Below are positions 44,615 to 53,932 of a stretch of DNA of 64,000 bases, one piece after another. The notes beneath the pieces are model-generated. The model did no database searches, was not told the DNA's origin, and saw only the letters and a list, made by a program, of their open reading frames with translations. Each line of letters starts with the position of its first letter. Positions within the stretch are counted from its first letter, which is position 1. The translations under genes and the position numbers were made by a program. The stretch comes from Hymenobacter sp. GOD-10R (lineage in GTDB: Bacteria; Bacteroidota; Bacteroidia; Cytophagales; Hymenobacteraceae), in the NCBI RefSeq assembly GCF_035609205.1, contig NZ_CP141184.1, positions 2,074,501-2,138,500 on the forward strand. The letters run 5' to 3'.

Positions 44615-45070
44615 ATGAAGCTCATTCCCGCCTTTTTAATTCTCGCGCTTACTTGGATTAGCTTACGTACGCAGCCAGCTACTTCAACCGCAACCGTAGC
44701 TAGAGTGCCAGCTTGGGAAAAGGGGGGAAATGCTGAAGTGACTTCGACGAATAAGGCGCTTTCCTCTGTAACCGGATACAAGGCTGTGAATGCTGGCAAT
44801 ACGCTCAATGTGCAAGCCGTTCAGACCGCCCTTCATGCTGCTTCGAAGAGAGGCGGCGCTGTGACGTTTGCCCTAGGTCAGTACCTCACGAGTCCGCTGT
44901 TTCTGCAGAAAGGCGTTAGGCAAGCTAGCTCTCTCCTGGAGAAACTGACGATAGGCGCTGTGACCATCACTAGTGCGACAGCAAGGGATTGGAGCTTCCA
45001 TAATGTCAATATCAAAGCCGAAACTAAAGAACCCGTAGCTGTTCTGAATAGCACCCATGAGAAGCCATAG
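44615..45070 (+). pseudogene. Internally deleted GH28-like remnant, 151 codons
   Basis: The frame keeps a signal peptide (LIPAFLILALTWISL) and the N-terminal GH28/pectate-lyase-like start (NAGNTLNVQAVQTALHAASKRGGAVTFALGQYLTSPLFLQKGV). It then jumps to a segment like the C-terminal end of such enzymes (LTIGAVTITSATARDWSFHNVNIKAETKEPVAVLNSTH). Roughly 300 residues including all catalytic Asp residues are missing. It is still an open reading frame directly behind the LacI-type palindrome, so it may be transcribed; whether the short product does anything is unknown. The alternative, a genuine small secreted protein, is less likely given both ends resemble GH28. Confidence 0.6.
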
Positions 45071-45269
45071 CGCACGTTGGTGCTAGCTCACCAGTAATGC
45101 CTAGCTACCTTCCTCAGAAGAAAGTCGACAGAATCATCTTTGCTATGTGCAAACATACCGCCTAGGTCCACCTGACCGGCACTCTACAGGAGAGTTTACT
45201 ACGGTCCAAAAGCTAGCTTAGAACTATTCCACTCAGTCTTCCTCACGCTCACCTATTACCTCCCAACCC

Positions 45270-48200
45270 ATGAAGAAAACGTACAACTGGCGGCGTGGTC
45301 AGCCGGTGGCGCTTGCCGCGCTGCTGCTGCTGACTAATCCCGCAGTCAGCTCCTTACAAGCCCGCCCGCTGCGGAAATCAATTGTCGACTGGCAGCTTAC
45401 CGGCCGCGTAGTTTCTGCTAAAGATGAGGGTTTGCCCGGTGTGACTGTAGTGGTGAAAGGCACCACAAACGGTACTACGACGGGTGCCGACGGAAGCTTT
45501 AAACTATCGGTACCAGAAACAGGTGGTACGCTGGTATTCAGCTACATCGGTTATCAAACCCAAGAACGCAAGTTCTCTGGCTCGGAGACGCTGACTATCA
45601 AGTTGGTGGAGGATACGAAAGCGCTAGATGAGGTAGTGGTAGTAGGCTACGGCACGCAGAAGAAAGGCGACGTAACGGGTGCTATTGCTTCCTTCAATGC
45701 TGAAAAACTGCAAGAGCGCCCACTCGCCCGCGTTGACCAGGCTTTGGTAGGACAGCTGGCAGGTGTGCAAGTAAAGCAGACAACGGGTGTACCAGGGCGC
45801 GGCTTTAGCGTGCAAGTACGCGGCGCTGGCTCCATTACAGCCAACAACGAGCCCCTGTACGTGATTGATGGCTTCCCCTTGGAGGCTGCATCGCAGAACT
45901 CCTCTGGCCGTTTTGGTAACGGTAGCCCATTGGATAACATCAACCCCAATGACATTGAGAACATTGAGGTACTGAAAGACGCCGCCGCTGCCGCTATTTA
46001 TGGTTCGCGGGCAGCCAACGGGGTGGTGCTTATCACCACAAAGCGGGGCAAATCGGGTAAACCGAAAATCAACCTGAACACCTACGCGGGCTTTACGCGG
46101 GCCGTGCGCAAGCTCGACATGCTCAATGCCGACGAGTGGATCGACCGCTCTGTTGAAATCATCAATGCTAACTGGGTCAACTCGGGCCCTGGGCGCCTGG
46201 CCACCCAAACTACGGCTGAGCGGCAGGCGGCGCTGAAGGTAACGACCATTGACCCTAAGTACATGATTGATGACCGGTGGCTACAGCCCGGGCATCCAGG
46301 TCTGGACTATGTGGATTGGCAAAAGGAAGCATTCCGTACGGGCTTTACGCAAGATGTACAACTAGCCGCTAGTGGCGCTAGTGACTTCGTAAACTACTAT
46401 GTATCGGGCGACTACCTAAAGCAGGATGGTATGGTAATCGGCCTAGGCTACAAGCGCTACTCAGGCCGCGCCAACGTAGAAGTGAAAGCCAGCGACAAAT
46501 TCAAGTTCGGCCTGAATATTTCGCCTTCCTACTCCATTACCTCTGACCCTGGCGTTGAAGGCAAGGATAACCTACTGCACTTGGTGGTAACCAGCTCGCC
46601 AGTGGTAGAGAGCACCGCCGGTCTGAATACCAACACAGGCGACTTCACCTATTATAACTGGGGCACCACGCGCAATAGCCCTCTTCGGTTGCTCCAAAAA
46701 TCAGTTGGTGATACGCGTACCTTCCGTACCCTAGGTACTATCTACGGTGAATTCCAGATCGTTAAAGGCTTGGCTCTGCGCTCAACGGCCAACATCGACA
46801 ACACGGACGCCGAGTCGAAATCGTACACGCCCGCTTTTGTGAACGGCAGCCTAGGTAGCCGGCAAGCAGCTGGCTCCTATAGTGGCTTCCGCAAGCAAAC
46901 GTTTGTAAACGAGAACACACTGACGTACAACAAGACGCTCGGTGGCAAGCACGACATTACGGGCTTGGCTGGTTACTCTTACAACTTCACGAAGCTATAC
47001 GCACAGGCACTATCGGCTACGGGCGGCTTCGTCAACCAGGCGGTGACGACCCTAAATGCGGCCACGAACATCAGTGGCACGGGTAGCAACTACACGACAG
47101 AAACCCAGAACGTTCTAATTTCCTACTTCGGACGTCTGCAGTATGCGTATGCCGGCAAGTACTTGCTCTCCGCCAGTATCCGGCGCGATGGTTCTTCGCG
47201 CTTCGGGGAGAACACCAAGTTTGGCGTGTTCCCGGCAGCATCATTGGGCTGGCGCATTTCCCAGGAGAACTTCATGCAGGGCATAACGCCGATTAGTGAC
47301 CTAAAGCTGCGGGCTAGCGTGGGCTACTCCGGCAACAACGGTATCGGTGACTACAGCAGCATCGCGACCCTAGGTATCTACAACTACACGTTCGGCGGCG
47401 CCCAGTCTAGCGGCCAGGCACCCAACCGCGTGAACAACCCCGATCTGAAGTGGGAAAGATCCCGCACGTATGATGTTGGCTTTGATTTCGGTCTGCTCAA
47501 GAATCGTCTGACGGGTTCATTCGACTACTATACTAAGACGAGCAAAGACCTGTTGCTCAACATCCCGGTGCCATCAGCAGCCGGCTTCAGCACCCAGCTG
47601 ACCAACATCGGCGAGGTGGTAAACCGCGGTCTGGAGTTGGAATTGACGAGCCACAACTTGGTAGGCGCTTTCCAGTGGAACACGTCGTTGAACGTGAGTC
47701 ATAACACGAATAAGGTTGTGCACCTAGGTATAGGAGATACGCCAATCGAAATCACTTCCGCGTTCGACATTCCGAACAACATCTTGAAGGTAGGGCAGCC
47801 ACTGTACAGCATCTACGTGGTAAAGCAGAATGGCATTCTGTCGCAGAGTGACATTGACAAGGGTGCAGCGCTTTACGGCTCGCAGACCGTAGGCGACCCC
47901 AAGTACGTGGATTACAACGGAGACGGAAAAATTGACCCAAGTGACCGTCAGATTGTAGGCCACCCAAATCCGAACTATACCTGGGGTGTGACCAACAGCT
48001 TCCGCTACAAAGGTTTCGACCTGAGTGTGTTGGTGCAGGGCCAAAATGGTGGTTCCATCTATTCGCTCTTCGGCCGCGCGGTAGACCGTACCGGTACCGG
48101 ACAGGTAGACAACGTATTGGGCTTATACCGCGACCGGTGGCGCTCACCCGAAAACCCCGGTGCGGGCCTGCGGGGCAAAGCATACTCGACTTTCGGCCGC

Positions 48201-48479
48201 ATCAAGAACACCGACTGGTTATATTCTTCCGACTACTGGCGCGTACGCAATATCACACTGGGCTACGACCTAGGTCTGGTTATCAAGAAGAGCATCGCGC
48301 AGGGAGCTCGCATCTACGTAACGGCTGAAAACTTCTTCGGCCATGACAAATACACAGGTGGTTTCAACCCCGAAGCTGTGAACACCGGCGGCGGCGACAA
48401 CAACTTCCCGGTGGGCGTCGACTACGGCGGGCTACCGCTCGCTAAGTCGCTCATCCTGGGTTTGAACTTCACCTTCTAA
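45270..48479 (+). CDS. SusC-like TonB-dependent outer-membrane glycan importer
   Basis: The complete 1069-residue receptor contains a signal peptide, a carboxypeptidase-regulatory-like domain (LTGRVVSAKDEGLPGVTVVVKGTT), and a plug with VVVGYGTQKKGDVTGAI, LAGVQVKQTTGVPG and ENIEVLKDAAAAAIYGSRAANGV. The 22-strand barrel ends with the aromatic C-terminus LILGLNFTF. It imports oligosaccharides bound by the SusD lipoprotein encoded 18 bases downstream. The surrounding GH28 and GH105 genes suggest pectic oligosaccharides. Confidence 0.97.
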   Translation: MKKTYNWRRGQPVALAALLLLTNPAVSSLQARPLRKSIVDWQLTGRVVSAKDEGLPGVTVVVKGTTNGTTTGADGSFKLSVPETGGTLVFSYIGYQTQERKFSGSETLTIKLVEDTKALDEVVVVGYGTQKKGDVTGAIASFNAEKLQERPLARVDQALVGQLAGVQVKQTTGVPGRGFSVQVRGAGSITANNEPLYVIDGFPLEAASQNSSGRFGNGSPLDNINPNDIENIEVLKDAAAAAIYGSRAANGVVLITTKRGKSGKPKINLNTYAGFTRAVRKLDMLNADEWIDRSVEIINANWVNSGPGRLATQTTAERQAALKVTTIDPKYMIDDRWLQPGHPGLDYVDWQKEAFRTGFTQDVQLAASGASDFVNYYVSGDYLKQDGMVIGLGYKRYSGRANVEVKASDKFKFGLNISPSYSITSDPGVEGKDNLLHLVVTSSPVVESTAGLNTNTGDFTYYNWGTTRNSPLRLLQKSVGDTRTFRTLGTIYGEFQIVKGLALRSTANIDNTDAESKSYTPAFVNGSLGSRQAAGSYSGFRKQTFVNENTLTYNKTLGGKHDITGLAGYSYNFTKLYAQALSATGGFVNQAVTTLNAATNISGTGSNYTTETQNVLISYFGRLQYAYAGKYLLSASIRRDGSSRFGENTKFGVFPAASLGWRISQENFMQGITPISDLKLRASVGYSGNNGIGDYSSIATLGIYNYTFGGAQSSGQAPNRVNNPDLKWERSRTYDVGFDFGLLKNRLTGSFDYYTKTSKDLLLNIPVPSAAGFSTQLTNIGEVVNRGLELELTSHNLVGAFQWNTSLNVSHNTNKVVHLGIGDTPIEITSAFDIPNNILKVGQPLYSIYVVKQNGILSQSDIDKGAALYGSQTVGDPKYVDYNGDGKIDPSDRQIVGHPNPNYTWGVTNSFRYKGFDLSVLVQGQNGGSIYSLFGRAVDRTGTGQVDNVLGLYRDRWRSPENPGAGLRGKAYSTFGRIKNTDWLYSSDYWRVRNITLGYDLGLVIKKSIAQGARIYVTAENFFGHDKYTGGFNPEAVNTGGGDNNFPVGVDYGGLPLAKSLILGLNFTF

Positions 48480-48497
48480 GCCTAGCCTTCTTTTCTA

Positions 48498-50018
48498 ATG
48501 AAAAAAATAGTTTTTCTTCTGTCTTCGATCTGCTGGCTATCGTTGAGTGGTTGCGAGAAGGATCTGGAGCAAGCACCGCTTTCCAGCGGCTCAACCCCCA
48601 CGTTTTACCAAACTCAGGCCGACTTCGATCAGGCCCTGACGGCCTCCTACGCCCCACTTACCGCCTACCCAACCCGGGCGCTTAACCTCTCCGAAACCCG
48701 TTCCGATAATATTTACGGTGTTGACGACCTAGGGGTACGCGACTGGGCTCCGGTCAATAACTTCTCGACGGCGTTGGCGAACAACCCGTACATTGCCGAA
48801 GCGTGGAGCGGCAATTACAATGGCATTTTCCGGGCAAATACACTGCTTGATCAGCTGGCCACCAACGGAAGCGTTGTGAGCGACGCCAACCGCACCCGCT
48901 ACGAAGGGGAAGCCAAGTTCCTGCGGGCCTTTTACTACTTCGATCTGGTGCGCTTCTTCGGCAAAGTGCCTTTGATCGATAAGGCCTTGGTGCCAGCGGA
49001 CGTGCTGAAAGTGCCCCGCTCGCCCGTCGCCGATGTGTACAATCTGATCATCTCAGATTTGCAAACGGCCATTACGAACTTGCCCGCCACCTACGATTTC
49101 AGCGTTTCGGCTGATAAGCCCAACGTAGGACGTGCTACGGCTAACGCGGCCAAAAGCTTGCTCGCTCTGGTGTACCTGACCCGCTCGGGACCCACGTACG
49201 GCATCGAAGGCCCAGGCCTGGCCACGAACGAGTACAGCAAAGCCTTACCGTTGCTAAACGAGGTGCTTACCAGCGGAAAGTATGCGTTCCTAGCTTCGTA
49301 CCCCGATATTTTCTCCTACACGAACGAAGACAACAAAGAAGTTATCTTCGATATTCAGTTCCAAAGCGGTGGTGCAGGCCTAGGTAGCGACTTCCCCGGT
49401 TTGCTTGTGCCCGATGCGTATTTCACGGCGCTGAAAATTCCGTTTGCATCAGGAGGCCTAGAAATCCGGCCGATTGCTAACGATCTGCTGAATTCTTACC
49501 CAACCGGCGACGTACGCAAGACCTTCAACTTTGCGCAGGGCTATACCAGCACTACGGGTTTCAAGGAAACGCGCTGGCTGATGAAGAAGTACCTGAATGA
49601 AAATACCAGAGGCACTACCCGCACCGACTGGGGCATCAACTGGATTGTGCTTCGCTACACCGATGTACTGCTGATGAAAGCTGAGTGCATTCTGCACGGC
49701 GCAGGCGGCAGTCAGGCGGAGGTAGACGACGCCGTGAACCGGGTACGGGCCCGCGCCGGTATCACGACCAAAGTTACCGGCGTTACCCTGCCGCAGCTGA
49801 TGGAAGAGCGTCGCCGCGAGCTAGCAGGTGAGGGCTCCCGTTGGCACGACCTAGTGCGCGAAGGTGTTGTGCTCACCACTATCAACGCCTGGATTCCGAA
49901 AGAAGACACGCGCAACCGTATGAGCCGTAGCGTAGATGCCAACCAAATCATCTACCCAGTGCCACAGGCAGAACGCAGCGCTGCGCCTGACCTGTATGAT
50001 CAGAATCCTGGGTACTAA
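48498..50018 (+). CDS. SusD/RagB-family glycan-binding lipoprotein
   Basis: The 506-residue lipoprotein has lipobox SLSGC with lipidated C19. The RagB/SusD fold is seen in LEQAPLSSGSTPTFYQTQADFDQALTASY, AKFLRAFYYFDLVRFFGKVPLI and ARATANAAKSLLALVYL-like TPR helices. The C-terminal segment is LMEERRRELAGEGSRWHDLVREG and ends NQIIYPVPQAERSAAPDLYDQNPGY. It caps the SusC barrel and binds the glycan. A hairpin follows the gene. Confidence 0.97.
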   Translation: MKKIVFLLSSICWLSLSGCEKDLEQAPLSSGSTPTFYQTQADFDQALTASYAPLTAYPTRALNLSETRSDNIYGVDDLGVRDWAPVNNFSTALANNPYIAEAWSGNYNGIFRANTLLDQLATNGSVVSDANRTRYEGEAKFLRAFYYFDLVRFFGKVPLIDKALVPADVLKVPRSPVADVYNLIISDLQTAITNLPATYDFSVSADKPNVGRATANAAKSLLALVYLTRSGPTYGIEGPGLATNEYSKALPLLNEVLTSGKYAFLASYPDIFSYTNEDNKEVIFDIQFQSGGAGLGSDFPGLLVPDAYFTALKIPFASGGLEIRPIANDLLNSYPTGDVRKTFNFAQGYTSTTGFKETRWLMKKYLNENTRGTTRTDWGINWIVLRYTDVLLMKAECILHGAGGSQAEVDDAVNRVRARAGITTKVTGVTLPQLMEERRRELAGEGSRWHDLVREGVVLTTINAWIPKEDTRNRMSRSVDANQIIYPVPQAERSAAPDLYDQNPGY

Positions 50019-50043
50019 CCTTTAAGAGTAAGCAACAGAGAGA

Positions 50044-50087
50044 AAGCTCGGTTTTCGCAGATGAGTCATACTGCGGAAGCCGGGCTT
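50044..50087 (+). terminator. Stem-loop between SusD and enzyme genes
   Basis: Arms AAGCTCGGTTTTCGCAG (50044-50060) and CTGCGGAAGCCGGGCTT (50071-50087) pair over 17 bases in plus-strand RNA, with three G-U wobbles and a ten-base loop. CTTCTTT follows. The wobbles fall so that only the plus-strand transcript pairs well, which fits a partial terminator or mRNA-stability element that raises susCD levels over the downstream genes. Confidence 0.65.
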
Positions 50088-50122
50088 CTTCTTTAAAAAA
50101 GCACACACAGCTGCTTCCTGAA

Positions 50123-53100
50123 ATGGGCGTTTCAACAACGATTCTGCATTATCTTCATCTAAATCGAGTGAGCCGGGTATTTAGTTATGCGGTGCTGAGC
50201 AGTAGCTTCGTCTTATCACACCTAGCTTTAGGACAGGCCGAACTTGTTGTGAGTTCTGGTTCGCCGCTCTGGCACAACCAGCAACGCACGCTCCGTTACC
50301 ATCCGGATGGGCAGGACTTCGTTATTGTCAACGGCAGCAAGCGCTTTACGCGGGCGCTCTACGGCACTAACACGGCTTTCCGAGTCGAGGCCGGCGACTT
50401 ACCCGAGTTTGCGCTTTACCTGCCCGGTATGGGTGGCAACTTGAAGTTCGGTTTGCTCGGTGACAATGGGCAAAGCAAGTGGCTGATTAAAGCGGATAAA
50501 ATAACTGCCCGCTACCGGCCCGGCGGGATGTTTTACGATATCGAGGACCCGCTGCTAGGTGCCGGGAGCCTGCACGTAGAAGTGCTAGCTATGGCCGACG
50601 CAGAAGGCTTAGTGGTGAAAGCTAGGTTCGACAAAGTACCAGTAGGCCAAGTACGCCTGTTGTGGGCCTACGGCGGCGCCACTGGCAAGAAGTTTAGCCG
50701 CGACGGCGACATCGGAGCTGACCCTGAATCGAGCTTCTATCTAAAGCCGGAGTACTGCCAGGGCAACACCTTCGATCTGAAAAACAACACGTTTACGCTC
50801 TCTTACGGGGCCGAAGCGAAGAGCACGGAAGCTGAGCGTTACGAGATTCAGCCGGCTGGGCAGGTGAAGAAGCCAACGCCAATGGTGCGTAAAAGCCTGC
50901 TCGGGTTGATGCCTACTGCTTCTACCATGCACCTAGCTGATGCAGCTCAGCAGGACTCACCGCAGCAACTCTTGGCGTCGAAAGCGGCTACTGCGCCGGT
51001 GTTGGCGGGAGCAGTGCCAGCCAAGCCAGGGGAGGACCTGTATTTTGCCGTACAGAAAGCGGAAGATGCCGTGGCGCTGCGCTATGCCGATCTGCCGAAA
51101 GCCGTGGCCAAAGCCGAAGCTGCGCGCCAACAGCTCGCCAGCCGGGTACAAGTCGTGACACCCGATCCGTACATTAATACCCTAGGCGGTGCGCTGAGCG
51201 TGGCCGCCGATGCCATTTGGGAGAGTCCTTCGTTTATGCACGGCTCAGTCGCGTGGCGCATGCGTCTCAATGGCTGGCGCGGACCATACGTAGCCGATCC
51301 GCTCGGCTGGCACGACCGGGCGCAGGCGCACTTCCGCGCTTATTCCAAGTCGCAACTGACGACACCAGCCGGACCAGTCGTGATGGATACCGCGCTGCAC
51401 CTAGCGCGCAGCCTGGAAAAGCTAGGCACCAGTGTGTACAGCGACGGCTACATCAGTCGGAACCCTGGCGGCGACTTCCGACCGCACCACTACGACATGA
51501 ATCTGGTGTACGTCGATGCGCTGCTACGCCATTTTTACTGGACCGGCGACCTCACTTTTGCCAAGGAAATGTGGCCCGTGCTTCAGCGGCACCTAGCTTG
51601 GGAAAAGCGCAACTTCGACCCCGACAACGATGGCCTTTACGATGCCTACGCTGCTATCTGGGCCAGCGACGCCTTGCAATACAGCGGTGGCGCCGTCACG
51701 CATTCGTCGGCATATAACTACTGGTCCAACTCGGTGGCGGCAACCATCGCGGCGCAGATTGGCGAAGACCCAGTGCCATACCAGCAGGAAGCAGCGCGTA
51801 TTCGGCAGGCGCTGAACGCACGCCTATGGCAGCCGGGCAAAGGCTGGTATGCGGAGTACCAGGATGCCCTAGGTCTGAAGCAGCTCCACCCCAGTGCCGG
51901 CTTGTGGACCGTATATCATTCCCTCGACTCAGAAGTGCCCGATGCGTTTCAGGCCTACCAGGCACTGCGCTACGTGGATGCGGAGATTCCGCATATTCCG
52001 GTGCGTGCCGTAGGGTTGCCCGACGAGGGGTATCATCTGCTGGCAACGACCAACTGGCAGCCCTACGATTGGTCCTTGAATAATGTAGCAATGGCCGAAG
52101 TGCTGCACACCACGCTCGCCAACTGGCAAGCCGGCCGCGCTGAGGAGGCCTTTGTGCTGTGGAAAAGCGCCTTGCTGGAAAGTATGTACCTAGGTTCCAG
52201 CCCCGGCAACATCCAACAGATTTCGTTCTACGACGCCAACCGCGGCGAACTGTACCGGGACTTCGCCGACCCCATCGCCATGACGGCGCGCTCTTTGGTA
52301 GAAGGCTTGTTCGGCATTGTGCCCAATGCTTTAGCCGGCACGCTCACTATTCGGCCCGGCTTGCCGATGGCTTGGAACTCGGCCGCGCTGATAGTGCCTG
52401 ATTTGAGCTTTGATTTCAAGCGCCAAGGCTCCCAAGACACCTACATGCTCACACCGCATTTTGCGAAGCCGCTGAAGCTTCAGCTCCAAGTGAAAGCGCG
52501 CACTACTTCCGTTAAAAGCGTGACTGTGAACGGGCAGAAGGCCATTTGGAAAAATGTAGACGCAGCCGTTGGGCAGCCCAGCATCGAGATTGACAGCGCT
52601 CCGGCCGCGCAGTACGTGGTTAACATCGAATGGCAAGGTGACGCGCCTGACGTGCCAAGCCTAGCTGCCGAATATGCCACCGGCGCCGCGTTGGCCGTCC
52701 GCTTGCCGCATGCTAGCATCACGAAAGTATTTGACCCGCAACAAATTTTGCAGGAACCTACCACGCAAGGGCAGGAGCTAAAAGCGCGTGTAGCGGGCGA
52801 AATTGGCAGCCGCACTGCTTTCACGCAGTTGCGCCAGGGCGACCTGACCTGGTGGGCGGCGCTGCCGGTGGAGGTGCAGCCGGCGCTAACGCTGGTAGAA
52901 GCATCCGAGACAAACGGACTTCAGTTCCGGGTCCGAAACCACACCGATACGCCCGTGCAAGCGCGCGTACTAGTTGGAGCTGGTAAAAAGGCTTTTGCTG
53001 ACAACATCAGCGTGCCCGCGCATGCCACTTCAGCGGCCATAACAGTACCGGCGGCATACCTCATGCCGGGTAGCAATGCCGTAACAATAACGTGGGGCAA

Positions 53101-53884
53101 TAACCAACGGCTAACGAAAAGCCTCCTCACCTGGGCAGCTTCTACCCCAAGCAAGCTGCGCTACGAACCAGTTGACCTAGTTCCTTATTACAACGACCAG
53201 GTCACGAAGATCTTTCAGAACAAATACCTGTCGCCCCGCCCGAAAGGGCCTACGTTGCAGCTACCCACGCAAGGCATCGGTAACTGGTGCTATCCGCTCA
53301 CGGAGGCCATCATCAACGATGCGGGGCTGCGTAAGCTGGCTGGGGCGCAAAACCAGATTCAACTACCGTGGGGCGCGCCGCTGCGCACGCCAAGTGCGGC
53401 GGGGGAGAAGAACGTGCTTTTTGTGTCGCAGTGGGACAATTACAAGCCCGAGCAGACCGTGCCGCTCAAGGGAAAAGCTAGGCACGCCTACCTGCTGATG
53501 GCGGGCTCCACCAACCCCATGCAAACCCGCCTAACCAACGGCGAAGTTACGGTGACGTACGCCGATGGCTCGCAGGAAACCCTAGCGTTGCGCAACCCCG
53601 AAAATTGGTGGCCCATCGAGCAAGATTACGCCCAAGATGGCTTTGCGTTCACCACCGACGCCCCGAAGCCGTGGCGTGTGCACCTGCAAACTGGCCTCAT
53701 CACCCGCGATTTTGACCACTACATCTCCATTAAGGGCTTCAGCACGCGTGCCATTGAGGGCGGTGCTGCCACCGTCCTCGACTTGCCACTTGATCCCAAG
53801 AAAAAGCTGAAGAGCTTGACTGTGAAAGCCCTAGCCAATGACGTGGTTATCGGCTTGATGAGCGCGACCTTGGTGCGAGAATAA
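50123..53884 (+). CDS. Exported DUF4450 protein with six-hairpin glycosidase-like domain
   Basis: The 1253-residue protein has a signal peptide ending near HLALGQAE. The DUF4450 N-terminal beta domain includes RTLRYHPDGQDFVIVNGSKRFTRALYGTNTAF and GGMFYDIEDPLLG. An (alpha/alpha)6-barrel region follows (about 350-760: HHYDMNLVYVDALLRHFYWTGDL, FDPDNDGLYDAYAAIWASD, PYDWSLNNVAMAEVL). The C-terminal beta-rich region contains HAYLLMAGSTNPMQTRLTNGEVTVTYADGS. The barrel resembles glycogen-debranching or rhamnosidase-type enzymes; acidic residues in DNDGLYD could be functional. It is the first enzyme gene after SusD. Activity not established to my knowledge. Confidence 0.88.
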   Translation: MGVSTTILHYLHLNRVSRVFSYAVLSSSFVLSHLALGQAELVVSSGSPLWHNQQRTLRYHPDGQDFVIVNGSKRFTRALYGTNTAFRVEAGDLPEFALYLPGMGGNLKFGLLGDNGQSKWLIKADKITARYRPGGMFYDIEDPLLGAGSLHVEVLAMADAEGLVVKARFDKVPVGQVRLLWAYGGATGKKFSRDGDIGADPESSFYLKPEYCQGNTFDLKNNTFTLSYGAEAKSTEAERYEIQPAGQVKKPTPMVRKSLLGLMPTASTMHLADAAQQDSPQQLLASKAATAPVLAGAVPAKPGEDLYFAVQKAEDAVALRYADLPKAVAKAEAARQQLASRVQVVTPDPYINTLGGALSVAADAIWESPSFMHGSVAWRMRLNGWRGPYVADPLGWHDRAQAHFRAYSKSQLTTPAGPVVMDTALHLARSLEKLGTSVYSDGYISRNPGGDFRPHHYDMNLVYVDALLRHFYWTGDLTFAKEMWPVLQRHLAWEKRNFDPDNDGLYDAYAAIWASDALQYSGGAVTHSSAYNYWSNSVAATIAAQIGEDPVPYQQEAARIRQALNARLWQPGKGWYAEYQDALGLKQLHPSAGLWTVYHSLDSEVPDAFQAYQALRYVDAEIPHIPVRAVGLPDEGYHLLATTNWQPYDWSLNNVAMAEVLHTTLANWQAGRAEEAFVLWKSALLESMYLGSSPGNIQQISFYDANRGELYRDFADPIAMTARSLVEGLFGIVPNALAGTLTIRPGLPMAWNSAALIVPDLSFDFKRQGSQDTYMLTPHFAKPLKLQLQVKARTTSVKSVTVNGQKAIWKNVDAAVGQPSIEIDSAPAAQYVVNIEWQGDAPDVPSLAAEYATGAALAVRLPHASITKVFDPQQILQEPTTQGQELKARVAGEIGSRTAFTQLRQGDLTWWAALPVEVQPALTLVEASETNGLQFRVRNHTDTPVQARVLVGAGKKAFADNISVPAHATSAAITVPAAYLMPGSNAVTITWGNNQRLTKSLLTWAASTPSKLRYEPVDLVPYYNDQVTKIFQNKYLSPRPKGPTLQLPTQGIGNWCYPLTEAIINDAGLRKLAGAQNQIQLPWGAPLRTPSAAGEKNVLFVSQWDNYKPEQTVPLKGKARHAYLLMAGSTNPMQTRLTNGEVTVTYADGSQETLALRNPENWWPIEQDYAQDGFAFTTDAPKPWRVHLQTGLITRDFDHYISIKGFSTRAIEGGAATVLDLPLDPKKKLKSLTVKALANDVVIGLMSATLVRE

Positions 53885-53932
53885 AACCTGCTAAACAACC
53901 TACCAACAGAGAAAACAACCTGAACACTGCCT

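Noticed and set aside
45641..45682. DVTGAI in SusC as a second flavinylation site
   Set aside because: This is the standard start of the SusC plug found in most SusC proteins; it lacks the final Thr and the leading D-G of the ApbE consensus.
45624..46208. 194-codon open frame antisense to SusC
   Set aside because: It lies fully inside a well-supported SusC gene on the other strand and has no recognisable domain; high-GC third positions create such antisense frames.
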